Numbered from the stretch's first letter, positions 8,042-17,843 are shown. The stretch: DNA of 64,000 nt from Mangrovimicrobium sp033283325 (GCA_033283325.1 JAWMQO010000001.1:1674001-1738000), one strand, 5' to 3'. The notes: a model not told the origin generated them from the letters alone. Program-made: numbers and translations.

Positions 8042-10354
8042 TCAATCCCGCGCCACCCAGTCCCCTACGCCTGAGTCATAGAACCATCTCGGATTGGCGC
8101 TATCCAGCACGTAATACAGAAGGCTTCCCGTTTCCAACTCATAGATCAGCGGGTAATCCGTCTCGCTCAACCACCACCAGCCATCCGCTTCCGACCAGAG
8201 CACCAGCGATGCCGGATCGTTGGTGAAAGCATAGAAGGTGCCGTGCTCACGATGGCTGACCCAGGGATAATAATCGTCGTTGAGATATCCCATCCAGGTA
8301 ACCCGCCATTGCCCGCTTTGATCAAGTGGGGCGTCATACCAGGGTGATTGTTCCCGCCTGGGCCTCAGTTCCAGCGTAAAGCCCCCGCCGGGGAGCATGC
8401 TCACGGGCAACTGGCTCGTCGAGTCGAGCTGCAACTGGCTCGACACCAGTTCATCGGCCGCAGCTCCCTGGACGATCAGCTGTGCGTCATAGACGCCATT
8501 TGCAAAACTGGAAAGATCAACAAGCACATCGCTCGTCGCATTGAGGTTATTGATCCCGCCGATGTACCAGCGATCGCCACTGCGGCGGGCTATTACAGCG
8601 TGGCTGTCCGGGTGCCCCGACAGGAGGCGGGTTTCATCCCAGGCAGTTGGCAAATCACGCAGCTGATCGGCAAGAAAAGGAAAGCGGGCAAACAGGGCAC
8701 GGTAACCTTGCGTGGAATCGCTATCGGCGCGCCCGGCAAAGACCTGCAAAGCCGATTCAAAAACTGTTCCCACTGCCAGTTGGTGCGCATAGCTGATGCC
8801 CTCCTGCTGCAGGGCGGCATCGAAGGTCAGGGGCGTGTAGTCCATGGCCCCAACCACGTTGCGAGTAAAGGCCAGCTTGACGTTGTCCGCGGCAGTGGGC
8901 CCCAGGTTCCACTTGTAGTTCTCCGCACCCAGTACCGCTTCTGTTGTCAGCAGGTTGGGAAACTCACGACGCCAACCCCGCGGAACCGTGCTGCCATGAA
9001 AATCGACCAGCAAGTGCTGCTCCGCTGCGGCATACAGAATATGGCGCTGCTGGACGATGCGGGCCTGTTTGTCACTCTGGAAAAAGTCGACCTTCACACC
9101 GGCGACTCCCCAGGCCGCCAGTTGCTCGAATTCCGCCTGGATGTCCTCCAGGCTGTTGAGGCGATCCCGCGGTGCCAGGCTGATGGCGTTATGGCTGCCA
9201 CCCGAGTTGTACCAGAGGAAGATACCGACTTCGCGATCCGCCGCGTACTGCACCAGTTCCTCGATCTCGGCTTCGGTCCAGGCGGACCAGCCTTCGTCGA
9301 CGATGACGTAATCCCAGCCGTGTTCCACAGCAAAATCGACATACTCTTTTTGCAGTGCGGGGCTGCCTGTTCCCTGGCTCCACCACGACCACGCCGCCTT
9401 GCCCGGCTTTACCCAAGAAGCATCGCCGCCGAACACGGCATTCAGGTCCTGGCCGAGGTGAGTGACAAGATTGCTTTCGACCACTGCCGCGCCGTCGCCA
9501 ATGACGGCCAGGCGCCAGGGTGTCTGCAATGGCAAGACAGACGCAGGCTGTGCGGGGTTGCTGGCGTCCCCCTCCCCGCTTGACGGAAAGCGCAGGCGGT
9601 AGAGATTTTCGCTGGCATCCGCATCCAGCCGCGATGCCGCATAAAAGCTGGTCAGCCCCGCTTCGTGCAGCAGTACATTGGTATTGCCGTCCGCCATTTC
9701 GAACAGTGCGGGAAAGAAAAATCCATCACCGGGGGAGTTTACGCCGGGCTGCAGGCGGTCATAGCGAACTTCGTAATTGGGCGTGTACAGGGACGGAAAC
9801 TGGGCCTCGGCCAAATATGCATGGCTTGCATTGGCCAGGCGAAAGCCGGAAAGCTCCTCCAGGACGAAAACACCTTCGCTGGCGGACCCGGGGATCTCAT
9901 AGCGAAACGCGATGCCATCGTTATAGGCCTTTACAACAATGTCACACCAGAGTCCCGCTGCATTTTCCACTTTCATGGTGAGGCGCCAGGCGCTCGCTTC
10001 GACGTCCCGCTGCTTGCCGTGTGGCAGGGAATAGCGATCGAGTGTCATGGTGCTGATGCCGGAAACCAGGACCAGGTCACTGTCGAAGTGCCGGTCGGAG
10101 AGGCGGATACCCAGGGGCGACCAGTCCAGCACCGGAATACCGTCCCGATCAACCCGGTAGTACAGGTAATTGCCCTGCGGATAGCGATTGACCGTGGCCC
10201 CGAGGTCCAGCTGATCGATGGTGACCTTGAGACTGCCGTCGGGAGATTCAAGTTCGAACCAGGCGGCCCGGGCAATTCCCGGGATAAAACTGGAGAGGAC
10301 GGCGAACAGCAGAAATAAGCGGTGCGACCAGCCTTGGCGCGTCGATTTCATCAT
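8042..10354 (-). CDS. Glycoside hydrolase family 97 protein with C-terminal Trp/Tyr-rich module
   Basis: The open frame extends to 10504, but the start at 10354 (or the adjacent ATG at 10351) places a clear signal peptide (RLFLLFAVLSSFIPGIARAA) at the N-terminus, giving about 770 residues. The N-terminal beta-sandwich (SPDGSLKVTIDQ) and the (beta/alpha)8 barrel with WDYVIVDEGWSAW and GVKVDFFQSD match GH97, which contains alpha-glucosidases (SusB) and alpha-galactosidases. The Asp in the GVKVDF motif is the position used as nucleophile by retaining members. After the usual C-terminal domain there are about 105 extra residues with repeated WVSHREHG/WWWLSETDYP-type motifs. It is probably periplasmic or exported. 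The exact sugar specificity is unknown. Confidence 0.88.
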   Translation of the reverse strand: MMKSTRQGWSHRLFLLFAVLSSFIPGIARAAWFELESPDGSLKVTIDQLDLGATVNRYPQGNYLYYRVDRDGIPVLDWSPLGIRLSDRHFDSDLVLVSGISTMTLDRYSLPHGKQRDVEASAWRLTMKVENAAGLWCDIVVKAYNDGIAFRYEIPGSASEGVFVLEELSGFRLANASHAYLAEAQFPSLYTPNYEVRYDRLQPGVNSPGDGFFFPALFEMADGNTNVLLHEAGLTSFYAASRLDADASENLYRLRFPSSGEGDASNPAQPASVLPLQTPWRLAVIGDGAAVVESNLVTHLGQDLNAVFGGDASWVKPGKAAWSWWSQGTGSPALQKEYVDFAVEHGWDYVIVDEGWSAWTEAEIEELVQYAADREVGIFLWYNSGGSHNAISLAPRDRLNSLEDIQAEFEQLAAWGVAGVKVDFFQSDKQARIVQQRHILYAAAEQHLLVDFHGSTVPRGWRREFPNLLTTEAVLGAENYKWNLGPTAADNVKLAFTRNVVGAMDYTPLTFDAALQQEGISYAHQLAVGTVFESALQVFAGRADSDSTQGYRALFARFPFLADQLRDLPTAWDETRLLSGHPDSHAVIARRSGDRWYIGGINNLNATSDVLVDLSSFANGVYDAQLIVQGAAADELVSSQLQLDSTSQLPVSMLPGGGFTLELRPRREQSPWYDAPLDQSGQWRVTWMGYLNDDYYPWVSHREHGTFYAFTNDPASLVLWSEADGWWWLSETDYPLIYELETGSLLYYVLDSANPRWFYDSGVGDWVARD

Positions 10355-10636
10355 TGATAAACCAGGGGTCAACTCATCCGGACGCGATGTACGCTCGCAA
10401 GTTTCGGGCGAAGCCCACTTACCACTGCCTCTATTGCTCCTGACTTTACTCTGCGACCGTTTCTGGGGCAATCGTGCCAGCGGAAAAATGGCCCTGAGTA
10501 ACAATGCTTGCTCCCGCCACTCGGCATTTCGAGCGGCAATTGCTCACAGGATTTTTCTGCGCGTTTTGGCACTTCATCCCTTCACCTTCGCGAAATGCGG
10601 GCTACAATCCGGGTAAACCGCAAAGATTACAGTCAC

Positions 10637-11326
10637 GTGAAAGCCTTGCTTGTTTCGATACTGCTGGCTCTGGCGACGATGGCAAACGACGCCGCAGCGG
10701 AGCGCGAACCCGTGGTACTGGGCCGCGACCATCCAGCAGCGGTGACCACGGACCGGCATTCACCCCGGCTGAAAGTCTACAAATACAGGGATCGCACAGG
10801 AGCGACCTCGTTTTCCGACCGCGCGCCCAGGGACTCCAGTTACCAGGTCGTGACAGTCCTGCTCACCTGTTACGCCTGCAATTTGCGCTCGACCGTCGAC
10901 TGGCACAACACCCCGCTGCACCTGAGCGCGTTCAAGAGCACGATCGACGCCGCGGCCGGCAACTATGGCGTTGATCCCGCTCTGGTACGCGCAGTGATCC
11001 ACGCCGAATCGGCCTTCCAGGCGAATGCGAAATCCAAAGTAGGCGCGCTCGGCCTGATGCAACTGATGCCGGACACCGCCAGTGATATGGGCGTCAGCGA
11101 CCCTCTCTCGCCGGAAGAAAATATCCAGGGGGGCGTTCGCTACCTGGCCTTTTTACTGGAAAAGACCAGTGGCAATACCACCCTGGCTACCGCCGCCTAC
11201 AACGCGGGCCCCGGAGCCGTCGAGCGGCATAACGGCGTTCCGCCCTACGAGGAAACCCGCACCTACGTCAAACGGGTGAAGATCCTGCACGAGCGCTACC
11301 GCGAGGCAATGGCCAAGGCCTCATAG
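10637..11326 (+). CDS. Lytic transglycosylase (SLT domain) with DUF4124-like N-terminus
   Basis: The reading frame is open from 10508, but a GTG start at 10637 gives a proper signal peptide (KALLVSILLALATMANDAAA) and a 229-residue exported protein; the start is not fixed by a strong ribosome site. A short DUF4124-like beta segment (KVYKYRDRTGATSFSDRAP) is followed by the SLT/goose-lysozyme-like domain: catalytic Glu in IHAESAF, the GLMQLMP motif, the GGVRYL helix and TAAYNAGPGAV. Such enzymes cut the glycan strand of peptidoglycan to form anhydro-muropeptides. It converges on the DUF1329 gene with a 4-bp gap and is not part of that operon. Confidence 0.92.
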   Translation: MKALLVSILLALATMANDAAAEREPVVLGRDHPAAVTTDRHSPRLKVYKYRDRTGATSFSDRAPRDSSYQVVTVLLTCYACNLRSTVDWHNTPLHLSAFKSTIDAAAGNYGVDPALVRAVIHAESAFQANAKSKVGALGLMQLMPDTASDMGVSDPLSPEENIQGGVRYLAFLLEKTSGNTTLATAAYNAGPGAVERHNGVPPYEETRTYVKRVKILHERYREAMAKAS

Positions 11327-11330
11327 GGTT

Positions 11331-12713
11331 TCAACGCCGCACACTCTTGCGCAGGTATTCCGGCGTAAAATAATTGATGTCCCGGTAGGGCATGGTGTAG
11401 TCCACCTCGTCGCGCACCAGGGTGACCCAGCGCGCCATGTAGTGGCCGGACGGCAGGTCGTGGAACACGATCGTGTGTTTGGCGTAACACTGGATGTCGT
11501 ACTGGTACTCCGAGGTGAAGAAACCGACCCGCCAGAGGTTCCCGCGGCTGTCGAAATTCTCCGAGAGGACGAAGTTCCAGCTGTCCTCGTCGATGTACCA
11601 GCGGCGTTTGCTGTAGGCGTGGCGCTTGCCCGGGGCGAGATTGCCCTCCACCACCCAGACCCGGTGCAGCTCGAAGCGCAGGTAGTCTGGGTTGACGTGG
11701 TTGATGGTCAGGCGGCTGTCGAGGTCGCCCTTCGAGGGGTCGTTGAAGGCCCAGGTATGGTAGGGAATATAGATTTCCCGCTTGCCCAGCAAGGTGTAGG
11801 TAAAGCGATCCAGCGCGCCGTTGAAGCCCTCGTGGTCGTCGATGGTCTGCAGGCCGCCGGGGCCATCGGGATTGTCGTAGCCGATGGCCGGCGCCTTGCG
11901 CACCCGGCGCGTGTCCGGCCGGTACTGCCAGGCGTTGCGGGAACTGTTCTTGTAGTCGATCGGTTCCTGCGCCACGGTGACCTCGCCCTTCTGCCGCGGC
12001 GGGGCCAGCCGCGCGCCGTAGGCGAAGGAGATATATTCGCCGACCTTGTCCTCGGTGGTGGGGATGGGGTTGTCCGGATTGTTGAAGGGGATGGACTGCA
12101 CGTAGTCGTTGGCCTCGTGGGCGCGCTCGCCATTCGAGAACACCCCCCAACCCTCGGAGACGCCGCCCATGGTGGCGTGGCAATAGTTGGTGCGGGTATT
12201 CCAGAGGATTTCTTCAGGCCCGCCGGGAATGGGGAAGGCGATGCCGCCGGTGTAGTTCGTGATCGCCTCGGCGTCGCTGCTCAGTTCCGTGTGCGTGGCG
12301 TTCCAGGCGGCCTTATCGATCATCCGCTGCTGATAGCCGAAATCCCGATGCGAGGGATAGATGTCCATGCGGAAGCTGGGATAGCGCCCGAACAGGGCGA
12401 TCTGGCCGTCGGAGAGATTTTCGCGGTACTGCTGGTAGTTCCGGGCAGTAATGGAAAACAGGGGTTTCTCGCCCGCATAGGGATCGGGCGGCTTGGAGCC
12501 GGGGCCCTTGTACTCCAGGCCGGGCGGTACACCCAGCCACTTCCCCGTCCAGGCGGGAATGCTGCCATCGGCATTGCCAGCGCGCTCCGCGCCGAACGGC
12601 GTCAGCTCTTCGCCCAGTCTCTGCGCCTCTTCTTCGGAGACCCGGGCCTGTAGCAGGCCGGGAATAAGCAGCAGGCAGTAAGCAGCGGTAAGGTAGCGGT
12701 ATCTGTGGCGCAT
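11331..12713 (-). CDS. DUF1329 outer-membrane-associated protein (cassette copy 1)
   Basis: 460 residues with a signal peptide (LTAAYCLLLIPGLLQA). The mature start VSEEEAQRLGEELTPFGAERAGNADG is typical of DUF1329, a family with a LolA/LolB-like lipid-binding fold. Family hallmarks include PFNNP, the RRVRKAPAIGYDNPDG strand and a C-terminal segment on long beta strands. It is the last gene of a four-gene leftward set (Ycf48-like, RND, DUF1302, DUF1329) and starts 16 bp after the DUF1302 gene. Its likely role is handling a hydrophobic molecule in the periplasm together with the DUF1302 barrel and the RND protein; the substrate is unknown. It is clearly divergent from the second copy at 26375-27682. 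Confidence 0.9.
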   Translation of the reverse strand: MRHRYRYLTAAYCLLLIPGLLQARVSEEEAQRLGEELTPFGAERAGNADGSIPAWTGKWLGVPPGLEYKGPGSKPPDPYAGEKPLFSITARNYQQYRENLSDGQIALFGRYPSFRMDIYPSHRDFGYQQRMIDKAAWNATHTELSSDAEAITNYTGGIAFPIPGGPEEILWNTRTNYCHATMGGVSEGWGVFSNGERAHEANDYVQSIPFNNPDNPIPTTEDKVGEYISFAYGARLAPPRQKGEVTVAQEPIDYKNSSRNAWQYRPDTRRVRKAPAIGYDNPDGPGGLQTIDDHEGFNGALDRFTYTLLGKREIYIPYHTWAFNDPSKGDLDSRLTINHVNPDYLRFELHRVWVVEGNLAPGKRHAYSKRRWYIDEDSWNFVLSENFDSRGNLWRVGFFTSEYQYDIQCYAKHTIVFHDLPSGHYMARWVTLVRDEVDYTMPYRDINYFTPEYLRKSVRR

Positions 12714-12729
12714 GTGAACGAGCCTCCGG

Positions 12730-14325
12730 TCAGAATTTATATTTTACGCTCAGTGCGAGGTTGTCGCGATCGCTCAGCACCGGCTCGTCACGATCGTCGT
12801 TACCGAAATAGAAGGAGTACTTGGCCGCGAACTCCCAGTTGGTGAGATACAGGGCGTTGGCGCCGATCGAGGCCCACTTCTGCCCCTCGATCAGGTTGTT
12901 CTTCATGACGGCCCCGCCGTAACCGTCGACATCCTGGCGGTAACTCAGCGTCACATCCACGTCCATGCCCGGCAACACGGAGAAGTACCTGAAGACTGCC
13001 AGCCCCTGGTAGCCCCAGGCGTCGTCGGTGACGATATAGGGCGTGCCGGTCTTGTCGCTCTCGCCCAGGTTGTTGCTCTGGTAGAGGACTTCCGCGGTGA
13101 GGGCGATCTGCCGGGAGAGCCAGGGAAAAGCGGTGTAGACGTCAGTCATGCCCAGGACCACTTGCCGATAGCTGGCCCTGCTCAGGTCCGCCGCGACCAG
13201 TTGCCCGCGATCGTTGACGTACTGGGTCTGGTCGATGAAGGGCGCATTGTCCGAGTAGGCGAGATCCGCGTAGACCAGTGCCTCGCCGATATTGGTGGCC
13301 ACGCTGAACTGCCAGAACTCGATGTCCTCGAGATAGACTTCGCGGGTATAGCTGCCGCCGATCGGATCGAAGACGATCAGGCTGCCGGGGGCATTGGCGT
13401 GATTGTTGTTGTAACTGAAGGTGAAGTTGCTGCCGCCCTCGGTGAGGTAGCGCAGGGCGGCACCCCACTGGCCGTCATTGCCAGGCTTCTGCGCCCCCCT
13501 CACCTCCCCCGTGCCCACGGTGCCAAGGAGGACGCGTTGCGCGCCGGGGCCGGTAATATCCGATGCGCTGAGAAAACTGCCCACGCCCGGCTGGGTGGTT
13601 CTGACCCAGTCCAGTTTGTAGTAAACCTCACCGCTGAGGCCGCTGGTGAGGTCGAGCTTCAGGTCCACCGCCGAGGTCGGCAGGAAGATCTCCTTGGCCT
13701 CCACCCCCGGTGACAGCGCCGCACCGCCATCGATGGGGTTCTGCAGCGTGTTCACCCCCTGGTAGATCGTCGCCTCCCCCCAGGCGATAACCTGGCTGCC
13801 GAGGCGCAGGCTGCCCAGGCGCTCGCCGAGTTCGAACTGGTAATTGGCGAAGGCCTCCAGCAGGCGCAGGCGCTTGCCGTGCTCGTCGCGCGTACCGTCC
13901 GGGTAGTCCCCGCGCTTCACCTCCCCGCCGTTGGGCAGCGCGCCGTTGTAGCTCAGGTAGTGCAGCGACGACATATCGGACTTCTGGTTTTCGTACACGT
14001 AGTCGTAGAGCCCGTCGCCGCGAAGGAAGAATGAAAGATCTCCGTACACGGCGCCCAGTTCGAGGATGAAACTGCCCTTGGCCGAGACCAGCCCCGGGTC
14101 GAAATTGTTATTGCCATCGTCGAGGTTGAGGTAGGGGTCGAAGGGGTCCTCGGTCGTGTCCTTGTCGCGTGACTCCGTGCGCCACTGGACCGCCCCGGTC
14201 AGGGTGGTGTCCACACTAAACTGCCAGTCGCCGTGTTCGTAGGACAGCCCCAGCGCCTGCCCGGAGAGCGCGGCGCCTTGCAGGCCGGCCAGGAGCAGCG
14301 CGGCGCGATAGCGGGTTTTATTCAT
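12730..14325 (-). CDS. DUF1302 outer-membrane beta-barrel protein (cassette copy 1)
   Basis: 531 residues. The start MNKTRYRA at 14325 is chosen over the ATG at 14340 because GGAGG lies 8 bases before it. The signal peptide ends near GQALG. The protein is built of alternating beta strands and ends in a typical outer-membrane C-terminus (LALSVKYKF). LRLGSQVIAWGEATIYQGVN is the DUF1302 signature region. DUF1302 proteins are thought to be outer-membrane channels or receptors for hydrophobic compounds and are commonly paired with DUF1329. The start codon sits inside the end of the upstream RND gene (8-bp overlap), which indicates tight coupling. Confidence 0.9.
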   Translation of the reverse strand: MNKTRYRAALLLAGLQGAALSGQALGLSYEHGDWQFSVDTTLTGAVQWRTESRDKDTTEDPFDPYLNLDDGNNNFDPGLVSAKGSFILELGAVYGDLSFFLRGDGLYDYVYENQKSDMSSLHYLSYNGALPNGGEVKRGDYPDGTRDEHGKRLRLLEAFANYQFELGERLGSLRLGSQVIAWGEATIYQGVNTLQNPIDGGAALSPGVEAKEIFLPTSAVDLKLDLTSGLSGEVYYKLDWVRTTQPGVGSFLSASDITGPGAQRVLLGTVGTGEVRGAQKPGNDGQWGAALRYLTEGGSNFTFSYNNNHANAPGSLIVFDPIGGSYTREVYLEDIEFWQFSVATNIGEALVYADLAYSDNAPFIDQTQYVNDRGQLVAADLSRASYRQVVLGMTDVYTAFPWLSRQIALTAEVLYQSNNLGESDKTGTPYIVTDDAWGYQGLAVFRYFSVLPGMDVDVTLSYRQDVDGYGGAVMKNNLIEGQKWASIGANALYLTNWEFAAKYSFYFGNDDRDEPVLSDRDNLALSVKYKF

Positions 14326-16684
14326 CTTTGGCCTCCGCATTAGTCTCCGCCACTGTGGGTTTGATCAGGAAGTGTGCGAGCGCGGGCAGCAGCCACACCG
14401 CCCCCACCATGTTCCAGAAAAACATGAAGGTCAGCAGGATACCCATGTCCGCCTGGAACTTGATCGGCGAGAAAATCCAGGTGATGACACCGACACCCAG
14501 CGCCAGGCCGGTAAACGCGACAGCCCTGCCGGTGGTGGAAAGGGTCTGGTAATAGGCCTCCTGCATGGGCAGCCCCTGGCGCAGGTAGTCGACAAGGCGA
14601 TTGTAGATGTAAATCCCGTAGTCCACCCCAACCCCGACGCCGAGCGCCACCACCGGCAGCGTCGCCACCTTGATACCGATGCCCAACCAGGCCATCAGTG
14701 CCTGGCACAGTGCAGAGGTCAGCGCCAGCGGGATGATGATGCAGATGGAGGCGACAACGCTGCGGAAACTGAGGAACACCAGCGCCGCCACTACGCCGTA
14801 GACAAGTACGAGAATCTCCTTCTGCGCCACTGCAATCTCTTCGTTGGTGGCGGCTTCGATACCCGCGTTGCCGGCGGCAAGCTTGAAGCGGATCTGCTCC
14901 GTCCCGTGCTCGGCCTCGAAGGCCTGCACCGCATCCACCACCCCCTGCAGGGTATCGGCCTTGTGGTCTTCGAGGAACAACACCACCAGGCTCAGGCTGC
15001 ACTCCCGGTTCATCAGCGCGGAGGGCACATTGGCGACACCGCCGTCGATGGCGCGCTGGCGATGGGACAGGGTCTGCCAGCGCGGGTTGCCCTCGTTGAG
15101 GGCCATTGCGGTGAGCCGGACCACATCCGCCATGGACACCGCGGACTGAACCCCGGGGACGTTTTCCATGTACCAGTCGAAGCGATCGACCAGCCTCAGG
15201 TTTTTGTAAAGGCCGCAGGCCTGCACCGCGGTCTCGACCATCACCACCAGGATGTCCGTACTCACCGCGTAGTTGCTGGTGATGAACGCGGTATCCAGGT
15301 TGTAACGCGATTCGGGGCGCAGTTCGGGGGCGCCGGCGTCAAGGTCGCCGACCTTCATGCGCATGCCGCCAGCGATGCCAACGGCGAATCCCAGCAGGGC
15401 CAGCAGCAGCGAGACCCCCGCCACCCTGCGTGTCGCGCAAAGCGATAACAGTGACCACAGGACGTGGCGGCGCCCCGGGTCTACCCGCATCCGGCGAACA
15501 CCCTTGTCGCCGATACCGACAAACGACATCAGCACCGGCAGCAACACCAGGTTGGAGCAGATGATGCAGGCCACGCCGATGCTGGCGGCGATACCGAGCT
15601 CGCGGATCACGCCGATATCGATCACCATCAGGGTGATGAAACCGATACCGTCGGAGATCAGCGCGGTCATCCCCGCGAGGTAGAGACTGCGAAAGGCCAG
15701 ACGACTGGCCCTGAGCCGATCATCGTCACCCTGAAGTTGCAGGGCGATGGCGTTGATCATCTGCACGCCGTGGCTGACCCCCACCGCCAGCACCAGGAAG
15801 GGCACCAGCATGGAATAGGCGTTGAGACCGAAGCCGAACAGGTGCAGCAGGCCGAGCTGCCAGAGCACCGCCAGTATGGAACACAGCAGGGGCGCCGCGG
15901 TGGCGCGCAGGTCGCGGGTGTAGAGAAACAGCAGCACGCCGGTGATCAGCAGGGTCGTCACCGCGAACAGGGCTATCGCCCCGATGCCTTCCAGCAGATC
16001 GCCGATCAGTTTGGGGAAGCCGATGATGTGGATGCTGATGTTGTCGCTCTCGAACTTCTCCCGCACCCGCTGTTCCAGGTCGCGGGAGAATTCGAGGTAG
16101 TTGAGTTGCTCGCCGGTCGCCGGGTCGACGTCGTAAATCGGCACCTCGATGATGCTGGATTTGAAGTCGTCCGCCACCAGCCGGCCGATGACCCCGGAAC
16201 GCAGCAGGTTGCTGCGCAGGGCCTGCAGCGCGGCCGGCGAACCGTCGTAGTCCGGCGGGATCACCGAGCCCATCTCGAAGCCGTCCTCGGTCATCATGGT
16301 CCAGCGCACGTCCGGGCTCCACAGGCTTTTCAGGCCGTTGCGGTCGACGCCGGGGATGTAGAAGATCTCGTCTGCGATCTGCGCCAGGGTGCGGAGGTAC
16401 TCATCGTTGAAAATGTTCCCCTGCTTCACCGCGACCGAGACTTCCAGTTGGGCGCCGGCCGCGCGCAGGTCATCCATGTGGCGGTTCATGTTCTGGATGA
16501 AGGGGTGCCCCTGGGGCAGCATCTTGGCAAAGCTCGCATCCGGCTGCAGGAGGCTGGCCTGCCAGCCGAGGCACAGGGTCAGCAGCGCGAACAGGGAGAG
16601 CATGGTTTTGCGATAGCTGAACACCAGCCGCTCGGGGACATTACTTGCCTCGAGGGCGGGATACTTCAGGCCCGATTGCGCCAA
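14318..16684 (-). CDS. MMPL/SSD-type RND transporter (cassette copy 1)
   Basis: 788 residues with the RND/MMPL topology: TM1 near residue 30, a periplasmic loop, TM2-6 with a sterol-sensing-like block (LVLAVGVSHGVQMINAIA), a second periplasmic loop and TM7-12 (VALGVGVGVDYGIYIYNRLVD). This is the smaller HpnN/MmpL-like class, not the AcrB class. Members move lipids or hydrophobic molecules across or out of the inner membrane. It follows the Ycf48-like gene by 7 bp and overlaps the DUF1302 gene. The paralogue at 29753-32182 has the same motifs and gene order but only limited similarity over the periplasmic loops. Confidence 0.9.
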   Translation of the reverse strand: MAQSGLKYPALEASNVPERLVFSYRKTMLSLFALLTLCLGWQASLLQPDASFAKMLPQGHPFIQNMNRHMDDLRAAGAQLEVSVAVKQGNIFNDEYLRTLAQIADEIFYIPGVDRNGLKSLWSPDVRWTMMTEDGFEMGSVIPPDYDGSPAALQALRSNLLRSGVIGRLVADDFKSSIIEVPIYDVDPATGEQLNYLEFSRDLEQRVREKFESDNISIHIIGFPKLIGDLLEGIGAIALFAVTTLLITGVLLFLYTRDLRATAAPLLCSILAVLWQLGLLHLFGFGLNAYSMLVPFLVLAVGVSHGVQMINAIALQLQGDDDRLRASRLAFRSLYLAGMTALISDGIGFITLMVIDIGVIRELGIAASIGVACIICSNLVLLPVLMSFVGIGDKGVRRMRVDPGRRHVLWSLLSLCATRRVAGVSLLLALLGFAVGIAGGMRMKVGDLDAGAPELRPESRYNLDTAFITSNYAVSTDILVVMVETAVQACGLYKNLRLVDRFDWYMENVPGVQSAVSMADVVRLTAMALNEGNPRWQTLSHRQRAIDGGVANVPSALMNRECSLSLVVLFLEDHKADTLQGVVDAVQAFEAEHGTEQIRFKLAAGNAGIEAATNEEIAVAQKEILVLVYGVVAALVFLSFRSVVASICIIIPLALTSALCQALMAWLGIGIKVATLPVVALGVGVGVDYGIYIYNRLVDYLRQGLPMQEAYYQTLSTTGRAVAFTGLALGVGVITWIFSPIKFQADMGILLTFMFFWNMVGAVWLLPALAHFLIKPTVAETNAEAKDE

Positions 16685-16691
16685 GGCTTCG

Positions 16692-17843
16692 CTACCTCCC
16701 TACTCGCGCCGCGGTGGACAGCACGACGCTGCCACCCTCGCCGGTCGCTGCGAAACGTCCGCCGCCGAGAGCGACCACGCCACTCAACTTGCGCCGGTCC
16801 GGCGTGGACAGCAGGGCGAAGCCGCCGCCATCGTCGCTGCTGGTGAGCGCGCTGCCGTTGTCGCCAACGAACAGCAGCGTCCCGTCGTCACTAAAGGCCG
16901 CGCCGAACAGGCTGTCGCGGCCGGGAGCGTCGAGTGCCTCCCAACTCTCCCCGCTATCGCGCGAGCGGTAAATCGTGCCCTGGATGCCGTAGGCAAAAAT
17001 GCTTTGCGTCACCGGGTTGACCAGCAAGCCGAAGAAACTGCCGTCGTAGCCGGTCTCCCGGGCTTCCCAGGACTCGCCGCCATCGCGGGAGCGAAACACT
17101 GTGCCCCATTCGGAAGCGAGGTAAAGGTTGCCGCCGGCATCGCCCGCCACGGCGTTGAAATGCAGTTCGTCCGGGTTGTCCACACGTCGGGCCTGGTCTT
17201 CCCAGTGGCGACCGCCGTCAGTGGTCTGCAGCAGCGTACCGAAAGCGCCGGCGGCCCAGCCCTGCGCTTCGCTGGAGAACCACACGGACATCAGCGGTGG
17301 CGGGAAGACCGGGTCCGCCACGGCCTGGCGGGCGAGGTCCAACACGTGCTCTGCGTCCTCCATCCGGGCACCCCACTGCACGGTGTCGTCACTTTCGGCG
17401 CGTCGCTGGCTGCGCAGCGCCTCGAGTTCAGCCCGGGCGCGCGCCAGCCGCTCCTCGTTGATTTTCGCCTGCGCACTCATGCCCTCGCGCTGTAACTCCC
17501 AGTGCATGCCGCCGTCGTCGGACACCAGGATATTGCCGCCGTGGCCGACCGCCCAGCCGTGCGCAGTGTCGATGAAAAACACCCGGGTCAGCATCTCCGA
17601 GGTGGGCACCCGGGCCTGTGTCCAGTTTGTCCCCTCGTCGTCGGAATAGAGAATGTGGCCCCGCTCACCCACTTCGACAAGGCGCTCCCCGGCTTTGCCG
17701 ATATCCAGCAAGAGGGAGTGGGCGGCGCCGGGCACCATCAGCGCGTAATCGGCCGCGCGCGGAGCGACTGGGTAAGCGACGAGGAGCACTGCGCAGGTCA
17801 GCGCGAACACTTGACTGTGAAGCCCAGCAATACGCCGAGACAT
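16692..17843 (-). CDS. Ycf48-like beta-propeller periplasmic protein (cassette copy 1)
   Basis: 383 residues. The start MSRRIAGL at 17843 is preferred over 17879 because GGAG lies 9 bases upstream. The signal peptide ends near APRAA. The chain contains repeated BNR/Ycf48 blades (SDDEGTNW, VSDDGGMHW, TTDGGRHW, SRDGGESW, SRDSGESW) that form a seven-bladed propeller. A short coiled insertion rich in Arg and Glu (about 130-165) breaks the repeat pattern. Ycf48 homologues in heterotrophs are annotated as photosystem assembly factors, but no photosynthesis genes are present here. The role is probably scaffolding or ligand binding for the adjacent RND/DUF1302/DUF1329 proteins. First gene of the cassette. 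Confidence 0.87.
   Translation of the reverse strand: MSRRIAGLHSQVFALTCAVLLVAYPVAPRAADYALMVPGAAHSLLLDIGKAGERLVEVGERGHILYSDDEGTNWTQARVPTSEMLTRVFFIDTAHGWAVGHGGNILVSDDGGMHWELQREGMSAQAKINEERLARARAELEALRSQRRAESDDTVQWGARMEDAEHVLDLARQAVADPVFPPPLMSVWFSSEAQGWAAGAFGTLLQTTDGGRHWEDQARRVDNPDELHFNAVAGDAGGNLYLASEWGTVFRSRDGGESWEARETGYDGSFFGLLVNPVTQSIFAYGIQGTIYRSRDSGESWEALDAPGRDSLFGAAFSDDGTLLFVGDNGSALTSSDDGGGFALLSTPDRRKLSGVVALGGGRFAATGEGGSVVLSTAARVGR

Noticed and set aside
15464..16846. 460-residue plus-strand frame over the first MMPL-type transporter
   Set aside because: Shadow frame with low-complexity His/Gln/Gly content; the minus strand encodes a clear transporter.
16692..17843. Ycf48-like protein as a sign of photosynthesis
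   Set aside because: No other photosystem genes are present; Ycf48-type propellers occur widely in heterotrophs beside RND/DUF1302/DUF1329 genes.
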